DNA from: Abelmoschus esculentus
Taxonomy: Eukaryota; Streptophyta; Magnoliopsida; Malvales; Malvaceae
DNA length: 64,000 bases
Direction of reading: 5' to 3'
Assembly: GCA_035048815.1 (NCBI GenBank)
Contig: JAUCBN010000032.1
Location: forward strand, 17,757,501 to 17,821,500
Shown piece after piece: positions 23,376-35,646 of this stretch (within the stretch, counting starts at the first letter, position 1; the number at the start of each line of letters is the position of its first letter). The notes beneath the pieces are model-generated. The model saw only the letters and a list, made by a program, of their open reading frames with translations, did not search any database and was not told the DNA's origin. The position numbers were made by a program, and so were the translations under genes.

Positions 23376-24392
23376 GGCGTAGTGGGCCTCTTCTAAAATT
23401 ACACTAATACGAAGAGTAGTGCTTACCGACTGTGACAAACGGCACTCCAGAACCAGAAGTTCATTGCAAGGATGGCGTAGATGTGCCACAAGCCGGTATA
23501 TTCATAGTAAGGCCTTTTATCAGACCTCAAAGAAACTTATAGTTCAGAAGGATAAAAAGGTGATCCAACCATGAAACTGTAAAGCAAGGCATATTGCAGA
23601 GAAAGCTACAGCAGCAGGTTCCTGAAATTCGCCCTAACAAAACCATCACTCTGGATATTGATAGGATATTCATTGATGAAATCGAGAGTATAGTAAGCTA
23701 AGAGGTGATATGACAAGGACCTGGAAGGCATAGACACGTTTAAAAGGCCATTTTCCATGATATTTAACCGGTTTTCCACCGAGTTTCTGTCTCCCTTCCT
23801 CTCTAGCAACCATACAGTGGTACCGACAATCGGAGCCACCGTTCCACTGCTTCCATTTCTGATAAAGGGGCTCTTGTAAATACCATGGCCCATCAATCGG
23901 TTTCCCATTGGAAGAGAAATTACAGTGTTGACATCCCCCCACTCACCCACTTTTCTCACATTCCTCCAAACAAACCCTGAACAAAACCGCATAAATAATG
24001 AATAACCATCAAAACCTAATGAAAAGTCACAATTTAGTTGAAGTTTCCGGGAAAGGATAAGCTCATTAAAACCAAACCTAAGCAAAACAATACTTTTATC
24101 TATGTATCATTTTCAAACACCATACGAAGTAAAGTAAGAAGATTCTTATATTAAGTATTGAGTTCCACCGATTGTAAAAATTGAAATTGAACTGGTCTAA
24201 AAATGTAATCTTTTCATTCGAAATATTTCTTCTTTTTAGTTCAAGTTAGCAAACAGAATCAAAACCAAAATAAATCGAGTGAACTTACATGAAAATCGGA
24301 TCATCATCAACTTCACTAGCGTCAAGTGAAGTAACAAGAAAGCAAAGGGCGAACGAAAGCAGAATCAAATTACTCCCAGCCATTTTATTCAT

Positions 24393-26169
24393 CGCAAAAA
24401 GACCAACAGAAAAAAATGATTCTTGATGTTCTTTTCTTTTCTACAGAACAAATGATAGTTGATCGGGGTTCCAGAGAAGACGCGATGGATTCTGTCCCAT
24501 GGAATAAAATTAGAGAAGCAGAGAGATAGAGTGAGTTAGAACCGAGTTGAGCTGGTTTTATAAATTACAACCAACTCAGTGCAGAATGGAAGGAAAGGAG
24601 AGCAGAGGCAAGCGAGGAAAGGTGTGCCTTGTGAGTCAATGCGGGGGAGAATAATCGAGTTATGGTTTTGTTTCTTCAGGAGAATGGTGACCGTGAGACC
24701 AGAATCTCGTGAGAGTCCTATCGATACTCATGATTGAGTATTGGTACCCACATGATAAATTGTTCATAAATATATTTTGAATTTAAAAGGCTTATAATTC
24801 GAAGGTCATGACTGAGTGGGTTTATAATGTGATAACGTGAATTATAAAACTGTGAAATCTAGATAGTATATTCTCATACGAGCATAATGTGTATAACTTA
24901 GTAAAACCTTAGGTGACTTGTTTGTAATAGTAACAATAGAGATTCTTAGTGGATCAAATAATATTATTTGCCACGTAAGGACACCTGCGTAGTAGAGTTA
25001 CCTTGATTGATAGGATTTGAATACCTAGTGATAATGTTGTAACACCAAGAGATGAGACGTCGAATATATGTTCTTAAGAATGTGTGATATGAAACCTTAT
25101 TCGAAGACATTAGACGAAAGATGTTGAGTGTAGGTGTAGGTTGTTTGATATCAAACTTCACCTAGAGATATAGTGTATGTACCTAAGATTGTATGACATC
25201 GTGTCTCACTCTATGTTTGCGGCACGATGCTTAAATTTTTATGTGAGATTTGATGCATCTTTTAATTATTAATTGTTACGTGTTTAGGTGACTAGAGGTA
25301 GAGTCGTATGTTGATGTATATGTCATCATGAGCTTTGTTAGCTCAACATTCGAAATTGTTGTTCTCATTCATAAGTTAGTAGTTTTGGCACGTTATTTAG
25401 AGGAACAGGAACACCATCAGTGAAGGATTCTAGTCTCATTTCATTAGAGTATAATATTTAGGTCTTTAGATTATGTATTCGTAGGACCTACCGTATATTT
25501 ATAAACTATATTTGAATTTAAATAATTGAGTTAATATTTTTATAATATAATTTTAAAGGAGCTCTTCTATAAGTACTTTTAAATATTTATTTATGTTTTT
25601 AATCGATTAAAAATCAAATTGATTTGGAAATGAATTATAAATTAAATTCAACCCCATCAAATTTTACCGTCAACGTTTGAAACATAGATCACTTCATATA
25701 GGAAACTGTCCATAAAAATCTCATCCCAACTGTAGTTGAGGCAGGTGTAACAGACGAAGCATCTGGAATGACAAGAGCATCTTAAGCGGTTATGACTTCT
25801 GAGTCACCTCGGATCATCTCAGTTACGGAGGAAGACGAAGGGGGACAAAGTCTAAACCTACTCATGCTGAGTATGAATTATGAAAAGTTTATGATTCAAA
25901 TGCTATGTTTGGGGTAAATGTTTATTGTTCTCGTGTTTTATATTTCATATTTCATGTTTAAATTTATACTATTAATGATCACAAGTACTTGGTTAATTAT
26001 CTATCTCATTTCTCATTGTAATTTATTGATATGATGTTTAATTTCCGTTTGTTTTGTTATTTTTCAGCTACATCGGGAATATTATGAAAAAAACTATCCA
26101 AAATCTGTAAATTTTCAATAAAAAACTTTCATACGTTTAAACACGTTCCAACATATAATCTATGAACTA
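24393..26169. other. Intergenic stretch upstream of the Per1-like pseudogene
   Basis: Contains the former Per1 promoter and leader (to about 24.6 kb), then AT-rich sequence without a recognisable gene. No transposon ends were found. Confidence 0.4.
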
Positions 26170-26708
26170 GGGCAGGAAAAAAATCCGATTACACGATCTC
26201 GGTCCTGGATCCAGTAAGACTCGATAGATTTTTATCTGATATTGGTTCTGGTAAGACCGGGATTGGATCCAAAATTTAGGTCCCGGTCATAAACGGGACC
26301 GGGACTAGATCTTGATTTTTTAGACCCGATACCCTGTGGGTACCCAGTTGGAACGAGATCAATACCAAATATCCGATATTGTTTTTTTTTTCATATCAAA
26401 CTTTATCTTTACGTATGAATATTTAAAATTTTAATTTTCAAGTCTACAATATTCTAATTTTATTATTTAATATTATTATTGGTGTTTGAATTTTTTTTCC
26501 CAATTACTTAAACTTTTTAAGAATAAACTAATTGACCAGGTACCCGGTATTGGAACCGGTATCCACCAGTAACGGGATAAATTCTTAAAATTTAGGACCC
26601 GATATGATTGAGACCGAGACGGGTTCTAACTTTTAGGAACCGGTGGTTATCGAGACCATGACTAATTCTATTCAAATTAGCCGAGCATCCAGTCTTGCCC
26701 ACCCCACC
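26170..26708. mobile_element. Candidate non-autonomous hAT-like element rich in CCGG-type repeats
   Basis: A ~540-bp segment begins GGGCAGGAAAA and ends ...CTTGCCCACCCCACC. It is flanked by near-identical TATGAACTA (26161-26169) and TACGAACTA (26709-26717), a possible 8-9 bp target duplication with one change. Its interior has many degenerate copies of words such as GGGACCGG, ACCCGATA and CCGGTA. There is no coding capacity. Ends are imperfect, so the superfamily is tentative. Confidence 0.5.
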
Positions 26709-27159
26709 TACGAACTATTACATCTAACTCTCCGTCCTATTTAATAAGGCTCAGATAGTAGTCGGAGGAAGCCAAAAATACCAAGAGATTGGATCATGGT
26801 GAAATTACTATGCTTTCCATTAGTGTCTGGTATTAGGTTTACGAGGCAGAGAAACAATTATGAACCTGGATTAGCACCCTTTAATACTTTTTCCACCACC
26901 CATTGCGGCGTTAATTTAATTCATGGTTTGTTTCAGAAGTTGTAAATAGAGTATTAGGGACCAAACAGTAATTGTAGTTGAACTAGAATTCTTAAGACAC
27001 GTTGGGGGCAGTCTTTGTACCTAAAGAATGTTAGGCTTGTAGTAAGAGGGGAATGACAGAGCGTCGAGCTTTCTATTTTTCTATTTGCTGATTATTTAAA
27101 AGCAGAGTAGATTGATAGATATTCCATCTTTTAGTGACCTGCAAACTGTGTGACAAAAC

Positions 27160-29210
27160 ATGGGTTTGGATTTGTGGATGTTTCTGTCTCTTGTTTATGT
27201 CCCCCTTGTCAATTTCAATGGCTTCTCTCTCGCAGAGAAAGGTATGTATATATATGTATGTATGCATGTGTTTGTAAAAGTCTTAACGTTATACGTAAAC
27301 AACTGGTGTGTTTCTTGCAGCTCCATATTACAGCTTTGTTCATGAAGCAGCCGTGGCTCCGGAGGTGTCGTTTTTTGACTACATAATAGTCGGTGGAGGG
27401 ACTGCCGGTTGTCCCTTGGCGGCCACATTGTCCGAGAGGGCGAGTGTTTTGATCTTGGAAAGAGGAGGGTCGCCCTATGACAGTCCTGGCAAGCCGGACA
27501 AAGGGAATTTCTTCCCGAATATGTTGGACACCTCCGCCGGTTCGTATGCACAAGAGTTTACCTCAGAGGATGGAGTTTACAACGCCAGGGCACAAGTTCT
27601 CGGTGGTGGATCGGTCATTAATGCCGGGTTTTACTCACATGCCGAACCCGATTTCTTGAGACTAGCTGGTTTGAATGAAGGTTTGGTTAATTATTCCTAC
27701 ATGTGGGTTGAGAAGAAAATTGTTTTTAGGCCATCTATGTTGCAGTGGCAGTCCGCTATGCGAGACGGGATGCTCGAAGCCGGAGTTCTGCCGAATAATG
27801 GGTTCACCTTTGATCATATTTATGGGACCAAAGTTGGTGGGACTATTTTTGATGGGGATGATCATAGACATTCAGCAGCTGATTTGCTTGAGTATGCTAA
27901 TCCATTCAAGATTAAGGTTTACTTGCATGCCACGGTAGAAAAGATCCTCTTTGAAACAAAATGTATGCATGCAACTTATTTTGTTTTTTATGTTGTAAGA
28001 ATCCCTAGCATATGTCTGGCTTTTCATTGTTTCTGGTGTATAAAATGATGTGTTTCCGATGCAGTTTTCTCAAAACCAAGAGCACAAGGGGTCGTTTTCG
28101 AAGACGAATTAGGGAAGAAACATTGGGCGCTCTTGACAAAAGATCGTAAGAGCGAGGTAATCTTATCGGCAGGTGCCCTCGGAAGCCCACAGTTGCTAAT
28201 GTTAAGTGGTATAGGCCCTTCTCAGCAGCTTAAGAAATTTGGTATCAAAGTGGTGATGGAACAGTCCATGGTGGGTCAAAGTCTGGTCGATAATCCGCTC
28301 AACGTACTATTGGTTCCATCTCCGAACCCTGTTGAGCTCTCGCTTGTTTCTTTTGCCGCCATCACCAAATTCGGTAGCTACATAGAAGGCTGCAGTGGAA
28401 TCAGTTTCACTCCGGCTTGGTCCCGCAGTGTTGCTAAAGCACTGGCCTCTATCTTAAACAAGGTTTTTACTTTTGCACCCTCTGTAAATCACTGCATATT
28501 TGAGTTTAAATCTCACACCATTACTATGGATTAACATGTAGACTGAGCAGAGCAGTACTAAATTGTTTCAAGAAGGGATACCGAACCCCGAGTCACTCCT
28601 TGACACAAGAATAAGAGGTGGCATTGTTTTTGAGAAAGTGAAAGACCCCAAGTCCACAGGCTATCTCGAGCTTCGAAGCACGAATCCACACGACAACCCG
28701 AGGGTGACCTTTAATTATTTCCAGGCGCCAGAGGACTTGATGAAATGTGTCAAAGGAATGAGAACCGTTATAGATGCTATATATTCGAATTCATTCTCGA
28801 ATTTCCGATATGATATTTTATCAGCTCAGGTACTTCTAGACCTGATAGTGAGGCTGCCCCTTAACGAGAGACCTAGACACCTTGCTTCGGCGTTATCTTT
28901 GGAAAAATTCTGCGTGGACACTGTGATGACCATTTGGCATTATCATGGAGGTTGTCGCCTGGGAAAGGTTGTCGATCACGATTACAAGGTTTTCGGTGTT
29001 GATGCTTTGAGGGTTGTCGATGGATCTACGTTTACTTCCTCCCCTGGGACCAATCCTCAAGCTACCGTTATGATGCTCGGAAGGTAACAATAGTAACACA
29101 TCATATGAATGTATAAAACAGTGTGTTTTCTGAACTAAATCATGACCTGCAGATATATGGGATTGAAGATTCTCCAAGAAAGATATTTCGGAAAATATCG
29201 TAAGAAATAG
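27160..29210 (+). CDS. HOTHEAD-like GMC oxidoreductase
   Basis: Five exons with GT-AG borders: 27160-27241, 27321-27962, 28065-28462, 28542-29083 and 29153-29210. They give 1,722 nt and 573 residues. A signal peptide covers about residues 1-25. The FAD-binding Rossmann motif GGGTAG is at 52-57, with ERGGSPY after it. The C-terminal GMC region has the conserved HYHGGC and GTNPQATVMMLGRYMG. Plant HOTHEAD proteins are secreted flavoproteins; HOTHEAD itself acts in cuticular omega-fatty-acid oxidation and limits organ fusion, while relatives include mandelonitrile lyases. The sequence is closest to the HOTHEAD type (about 590 residues). No lesion is seen. The start is fixed by the signal peptide in the short first exon. 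Confidence 0.93.
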
Positions 29211-30545
29211 TTCAAAGGCAATCGGATTATGTTGCAGTCTGTGCAGTGCTGATTTGGTTGAGATGGGAGCAAACCACTGGTTTTGATAGCTAAATATATT
29301 TCATGGGTTGTGGAAACTTGGCAGGCAAGATAAGTCCTGCTTGATTTGAGCTATTTGGGTGTGTTGCTTTGCTATTTACCGTCGGAATTATTAGCAGTAC
29401 TCTTTGTAATATTCTACTTATTAAGTAATAAAGGGTTGATGGCACCCAAGCCCCTGTATTTTGGTAAATCTTCTATTGTTGCATCAGCCTGATAGGCTTG
29501 CAGAATTTGAATCCCTTAGGCTTAGCAACTGGAGCAGAGGACTGAAATGGAGCCATTGCCCATTGGTATCTCAGAGAGTATTGATTTTGTTTCCAGTAGA
29601 GGGCTTAGTCCCATGGCGCTTAGGCCTGGTCATTTGTACATAAAGTGAGCTTAAATTATTTATATATTTCCATGCGATCTATTATATGTATAATTTTAGC
29701 GTTATATTTTATATATAATGTGTGTAAACAATTACATACAACAGTCATTACATGTTTAACAATCAAGAACCAAACGCACAACGAACAACTAAAAAAAACC
29801 CCAAATCTTACACAAAAAGTATTTCATTCCAAAGAGGCCATCTCCCAGGTCTCTCACTCCCGAACAGGACACCAAAATCATCCGACCACTTTTGTTGCAC
29901 AACACCCCTAGGCCCTAACCTCGTCCCATCCTAAAACACCTGTGCATATCCAGCAACAGAAGACCAGTCACTTGGCTGACCACTCAGCATACGAGCGAGC
30001 CTCTGCCTATCGACAATACCATTGAATTCACGACGAACATGCAGTAAGGGAACCTCCCAATCACTCTTTAACATTTTCTTCATCATACAGAGTAATGCAT
30101 TTCTCATATTTTCTGGTGAATCTCGCTCAACACATTGACTCGCTTATTAAGAAATGTTTCTGGTTCTTCGAGTAGATTTTCAATTAAAACATATTAATTA
30201 ACCACAGGATATTTGTAAAATTGCTTTGTGTGCCATAAGATGTAGTTTCAGCAACTAGACCAGCGTATACAGAAGAGGTAACTAGTAACTACATTTTACA
30301 AGGAGTATCCTAGTATCAGGCAGGTGCCGGGTGACCAAAGATTTGAAAAATAATAAAAATAAAATTATAGACATACAATAGATTGAGAGAAAAAAAACAT
30401 TAATATTGATATGTTTGGAAGCCATGTATAAGATTCTCAAGGATGATTTTAAATGGGAATCATCCTATATTGGATGCTATTTTGATAATATTTTCAACTA
30501 TTACATAATGGACTTTCTTGATTGCCTACGCGATTTGACATGCAG
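29211..30545. other. Intergenic stretch between the GMC gene and the MADS remnant
   Basis: The first 230 bp look like GMC 3' UTR (AATAAA-like TAATAAAGG near 29427). I searched for the missing MADS-domain exon here and saw none. A possible LINE fragment lies at about 29890-30135. Confidence 0.45.
29890..30135 (-). pseudogene. Possible LINE-type RNase H fragment
   Basis: On the minus strand a short frame reads MKKMLKSDWEVPLLHVRREF, then NGIVDR and LARML. The pattern WEV...H.RREFN...D.LA resembles the C-terminal RNase H-like (RVT_3) part of plant non-LTR elements. It is short and degenerate, without poly-A tail or target duplication seen, so the assignment is weak. Confidence 0.3.
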
Positions 30546-31202
30546 CAACTGAGGATTGAAGCAGAAAGTACGGCCAAGAAGATCGAGTTTCTCAAAGCTA
30601 AATCATTTAATCAGACAGGTCTCCACGTTGTTATAAAGCTAAATAGGCTTTTACATGTTTTTACTGATAGGAGATCCGTCTGAACTTTGGGTTTTTGTTG
30701 TCTCAGAAAGCTGTTGGGTCAAAGTCTTGGTTCGTGCTCTATGGAGGAACTTAAGGAGGTTGAAAGCCAGCTCCAACGAAGCTTGGCAAACATTAAAGCA
30801 AGAAACGTGAGCTCTGCAACATTTATACCTTGTATTATACATCAGATTAATGAAACCCTTTTATTCCAGGAGAAGATGGAGCAACAAAAAGCTAAGGTAT
30901 GGTGGCTATACAAACATGCAACAGTTCACACCTTAAGAAGGGAATCTTATTTATGTAATAAAGTTTCCTGGTATCATCTCAATCCAGGAAAGATTTATGC
31001 GAGAAGAGAAGGCAAAATTATCTGCAAAGCTGATCTTTTTTCTTTTTATTTCTCTTGAACTATTTTAGTGATGTTTGTGTTGGATGCATACCGTATATCT
31101 TCACCTAATCAGAAGGAAGCTCTATCATGTAGCAGGCAGAATTCAGAGGTGGAAACAGAACAGTTCCTGGGATTGGGGTTCCCAGAAAACTGCTGTTCCT
31201 AG
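30546..31202 (+). pseudogene. MADS-box gene remnant (SOC1/AGL71-AGL72-like): K-box and C-terminal exons only
   Basis: Exon-like pieces: 30546 to about 30610 (LRIEAESTAKKIEFLKAKS), 30707-30806 (KLLGQSLGSCSMEELKEVES, QLQRSLANIKARN), 30871-30897 (EKMEQQKAK), 30988-31029 (ERFMREEKAKLSAK), and about 31096-31202 ending SEVETEQFLGLGFPENCC-stop. These match the K-domain and C-terminal SOC1-type motif (EVETELFIG). The DNA-binding MADS exon and the I-region exon are absent from the sequence back to the GMC gene. The third piece is shorter than the usual 14-codon exon, and the fourth lacks a GT donor (AAG followed by CTGATC). Intact relatives are nuclear floral-transition regulators. This copy could at best make a K-box-only peptide. 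Confidence 0.85.
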
Positions 31203-31805
31203 AAACGGGCAGGTGTTTCGAACATTGAAAGGCTCCAGCCTCCAGTTCATCCTCATCTCTAAGAAACAAATTTCAACTGCTGAACAATTGTGATGCTGAA
31301 ATGGTTTTCCATGCAGGAACAACGTTGTTTGTGTGTTGCATCCAATAGCAACGCTAGTATTTGTTGTAACTTATCAACGTATGTGTATATGAAAATGTAT
31401 AAATATATATCATCCAATCAACCAAAACTTTTTGTTGGCATGCATGGCCTTAATTTTCTTTGATCTTAACACAAGAAAAATACATTCAAAATCGAATAAG
31501 TTCTTACAATATTCAGACCAAATCTCCTAACACTTCATTTCTAATGCTCAATGTTTTGGTTGCAGGTAGTAATATGTATTTTTCTAACACTTCTAGAAGA
31601 ATAAGAGGGGGGCATGGGGAGGAAGGAAAACACTTAATAATCAAATAAATTAAAAACAAAAACTACAGCCCAACACAAGCTAATAAGAGAACCACGTCGT
31701 AGGTTTCTCGTATTTCAACAATATCTTCTTCAAGTGGTGATTTAGCCACAACACACAGCTGTTCTCATTGACTACCCTGTAATATTAGCTGGCGAAAGAG
31801 AGCAC

Positions 31806-34800
31806 TCACCATCTCTTACTATTGTAACGGCCTCGCCCACCACCATTCCTTCTATCAGAAAATCCACCACGGCCACCTCTGCCGCCAGAGAACCTACCAC
31901 CAAAACCACCTCGTCCCCCACCGAATCTTCCTCTTGAATCATCTCTCTGTTGTAAGGGAGGCAGGGCATCCTTCAACAAGTCTAAGCTAACATTACCTGC
32001 ATTTTCAGCACCTGAAACAACAGAGAAAGAAACAAGAAATTATGTTGGCAACCAAAAAAAACTAACCCAACATTCAAGACAAGCAGACAAATACTTTAGC
32101 ATGAGGAGACTAATAATATAAAACCAGAACCTAGATCCTCAAAAATTTTCTAAGAGAAGTAGTTGGTTAAAGAACAACAAGAAAAACAAAATATCTAGTA
32201 CAAAAGCCTCAATGAAGCAGGAAATGAAAATACCAGCAAGAAATTCTTCCACGTCTTCTTTTGCAACATCAAAAACAGCACCCATTCCATCAGCAGTAAG
32301 GGCCAGACCATGAATTGACTGAGCCTTTTCTTCCGGCAAGAATCTTTTCAAGACACCAAATACAAATCTAAGACATGCAAAATGCATGGAGTCAGGAGGA
32401 ATTAATCAAAATAGATGGCTCAAAACATTATGGAGCGAACGACAAAATTAATGGAAAAGACAGCAAGAAGTCATAGTATTTGAAATCTACAGAATTCTTT
32501 GTTCTCAAGAATTTTCAAGTCGGAGTCTGTAGTGATTATCTATCTCTTCCTTTTCATGCACTACATCACATAAAAAGATAAACAATTAAGGCAATCTTCT
32601 TGAACTTACGAATGTGAGTAAATAGGTTTTCCAGCTTCAAGAAGTAATGTAACATGGTTCTCCATAGATGTTAGAAGGGATCTACTCTTTATCTCAGAAT
32701 AACCCTGAAAACCAGGCAATAATTAGGTCCTTCCAACCAAAATCAGAAACAGTAAAATTATTGTTTGAATAATTCACAATATGAAGAAAATCAAAATCGA
32801 GGGAAAAACGAGAACTCACTGCAGCCTTGGCTAGTGCTTTGGCAAGTAGATCTTGTGCTGATAAACCAGATGTTTCTAAAAGCTCCTGTGCAACGTCCTT
32901 GAATGCAGGGATTACACTGCAATCACATAGAGGTTAATATCTGTGGTTGACAACTCACCAAAAATGATTAAATAATGGCTTTAGGAAGTTTACTTGTCAG
33001 ACACTTGGGTTATTATTTTTGCTGCTTCTACACCAGCAGATTTAGCAACATCGAGAGGCTGAGGAGCAGATATGCGCTCAAATTTTACACCAGATTCTCT
33101 TTCTATCCTTGATACACTTGACCTTTTAGGATCATAAAGCATGACAGCAATCCCGGTATTGCCTGAAATTTTAGAAACTCTCAGTATCATATCAAATTTG
33201 ACAAAATTAAATAAAGAACAAAATCATTATATACCTGCTCTCCCTGTTCGTCCAGACCTATGAATATATGCTTCTACATCACGTGGAGGCTCACACTGGA
33301 GTAGATTAATGATTCTTATGAACTTTGATGGAATATATATATAAAAGAATGAACAACACATCACAAACCTCTGTAGAACAAGTGTATCCAAACATACCTG
33401 GATAATTAACTGGACATCATTGATATCTAATCCCCTTGCTGCCACATTAGTAGCCACTAATGTCATGAACTTACCAGAGCGGAACCCTTTAAGAGTGACC
33501 TACAAGCACATAACAAATTGAGAAACAGTAAAACGGAGTATGTTTTGCATTAGGAGAGCATGATAAAAAACATACAATCTACATAACATACTACCTCACG
33601 TTGGGCCTGCTGAATGTCCCCATGCAAAGCCCGGGATCCAGGCAACAAGCCAGAAAGCTCAGAAGCAGAATCTTTTGTCTCAGTGAATATAATAGTTCGC
33701 CCACCACTGAATCAAACCCATCCACACAGAAGAAATAAAGAAAATGACCTAGACATATCAAATGGAATCTGAATTGTAGCAATAATGTTATTTTAAACTA
33801 GAAACCAACCTGCTATAACAACGAATAATATCTGGAATCAACTGCGACCATGCTGACTTAGTACAGGGCATCATAATATGCCTAACATTGGTACTAGCCT
33901 TCATCTTCTCATTACCAACTAGGTCAACAGTCTTCTTGTTTGGTTTAAGAAACCTTGCAGAAATCTGGCAATAGAAAAAAGATTGTCATTGATCAGAGGG
34001 GCAAACAAAGGTGAAGTATATCAAAATAAATTACAATTAATTTGGTTGGAGAAGAGATTAAGATAAAAATAAAATAAATGCATAAAATAGCCAAGAAACA
34101 TACACCCTTCACCCAGTCTGGTAAGGTGGCACTAAAAAGAAGTGTCTGAACTTTACTTGCATCCTCTACCTTGCCTGGAACATTGAAACCAATACCATAT
34201 GTACATCAGAATGTAGTGTTACACACAGGGATCAATGATATAAATGACTGGAACAAAAATAAAGCTAATCCGTGCCAACATTCTTCTGATGTTTAATATC
34301 TCTTCAACATTTATATAAAAATTATGCCACAAAAAAGGTAGCATTCGAAAAATAACACATACCTAATATAAGTTCAACATCATCAACAAAACCCATTCTC
34401 AGCATTTCATCTGCCTCATCAAGTACACGGAATTTCAATGATCCTAAGTGAATATTACCCCTCTCAATGTGATCCTGCACCAGTTCGATAGAACATCCAA
34501 TATCATCAATACAGTTTAAAGGAATCCCTAAATGTAGCAGAAAAGCTTGAAATAATATCAACAGTCAACACAGGGTTACCTTTATGCGTCCAGGTGTCCC
34601 AATAACTATGTCAACCCCTCTCTTCAGCTGCATCTCTTGGGTGTGGTAAGGAGCACCTCCATACAAACAGCATGATTTCAGCCCCAACACCTCACCATAA
34701 ACTTCAAAGTCCTCAAAAACCTAGATACAAATTGTTAAATCATAAAATTGAGAGGAAGAATAATGGCGCTGTCAAAGAATTTCATATCTAGAGAATTAGC

Positions 34801-35646
34801 TTCATTCTTGATACCTGTTTAGCTAATTCCCTGGTAGGTAAAAGTACCAGAACACTAGGTGCCCTGCCATATCCACTCGTCTTGGATGTTTTAAAAGGGC
34901 CATTTGTTAGAGACTCCAATATAGGCAACACAAAGGCCAGTGTCTTGCCCTACATAATACAAAACAAAGCCATGATTATTAAGAAGAAAACTTCTGAAAT
35001 CAGTTGCACAACAATTTAAACCATGCATTCCATATGTGATTTTTGAAACACAAACTTATTACGGAGTTGATAATCATTTCAATTGCGACACACTTATTCC
35101 TGCCTAGCAAATTAGGATGAATCAAAGGCAAAAAAAATCTAATAGAAAATTATCTGCAAACGAAAACGAAAATTATACCTGACCAGTTCGTGCACGTCCA
35201 ATCAAATCCGTTCCATCAAGAATGACATCAAAAGTCATGGCCTGAATAGGAAACAACGACTCAATCCCCTTGGATTTCAGCTTTTCTCTAAGCGGTTCCG
35301 AAATCCGAAACCTCGAAATCGCATTAGGATCCTCACTTTTCGCTTCGTCTTCACCTACCTCTTCCTCGACTTTTGCTTTCTTTTTTTTCTTCTTCTCCTT
35401 CACGTCCACCGGCTCAACGATCTCCGAGCTCGTACTGCTTCTCTCCTCCTCTTCCAATTTGAGCTCCGACGCCTTACGTTTCTTCTTACTCTTCTTCACC
35501 GCCGAATCATCTTCCTCTTCCCTAATCTTCGTTTCCTTGATTTTCTTTATTTTCTGATCTGAATCAGAGGTTTCTAGAGCAACCTTCTTCTTCATGATTT
35601 TCTCTTCTTTCTTCAGTTTGAGATCCGAGATAGCTAGGGAAGGCAT
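31806..35646 (-). CDS. DEAD-box ATP-dependent RNA helicase (RH7/PRH75, nucleolar type)
   Basis: Fourteen exons join to 2,058 nt, 685 residues: 35646-35179, 34949-34815, 34720-34580, 34474-34363, 34174-34104, 33964-33810, 33706-33595, 33499-33398, 33295-33235, 33162-32994, 32916-32820, 32704-32610, 32367-32234 and 32011-31806. The N-terminus (1-110) is a Lys/Glu-rich low-complexity region with nucleolar-type signals. Helicase motifs seen: I ARTGQGKT (152-159), Ia PTRELA, Ib GTPGR, II DEAD in VLDEADEML, III SAT, V ARGLD, VI HRSGRTGRAG. A GUCT domain follows, and the tail is Gly/Arg-rich (GGRGGFGGR) ending YNSKRW. Family members unwind RNA in ribosome biogenesis; Arabidopsis RH7 supports rRNA processing and cold tolerance. 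The gene is convergent with the MADS remnant. No lesions found. Confidence 0.95.

Larger units (their letters stand above)
14933..23384 (-). mobile_element. CACTA (En/Spm) DNA transposon, ~8.45 kb, with captured host gene fragments
   Basis: The right end, read on the minus strand, starts CACTACGCCATAATTG. The left end, read on the plus strand, starts CAATACAGCAAAAC, a one-base-changed CACTA end. Both ends then run into TATAGCGGCG and an array of GGCGTTT/AACGCC subterminal repeats. Inside, on the minus strand, are a TNPD-like gene and a Transposase_24-like gene plus host-derived exons. I could not find a convincing 3-bp target duplication (CCT on the left, GGC directly on the right), so exact ends may be off by a few bases. 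It lies in an intron of the Per1-like pseudogene, in the same orientation as that gene. Confidence 0.93.
13881..24392 (-). pseudogene. Per1-like (PGAP3-type GPI-lipid remodelling) gene, multiply broken and split by a CACTA insertion
   Basis: Exons recognisable by homology (minus strand): 24392-24289 (signal peptide), 23976-23721, 23621-23427, 14617-14430 and 14179 to about 13900. The intron between the third and fourth holds the CACTA element. Per1/PGAP3 proteins are multipass ER/Golgi membrane proteins that remodel lipid on GPI anchors. Lesions: TGA at 23943-23945 where Cys is expected (SG-stop-VGG); a Cys-Arg to Gly-Gly change nearby; two one-base deletions in exon 3 (after HGWIT and after NYK); and TAG at 14118-14120 where Trp is expected. 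The last exon jumps from PPYKGF directly to RNDAEF, omitting about 20 residues that include the conserved HALWH motif. Exon 4 (about 62 codons) is still intact. A product could not be functional. Splice sites are mostly preserved, so transcription is possible. Confidence 0.9.

Noticed and set aside
35270..35557. 95-codon plus-strand frame rich in Phe and Ser
   Set aside because: Antisense of the Lys/Glu-rich N-terminus of the RH7-type helicase.
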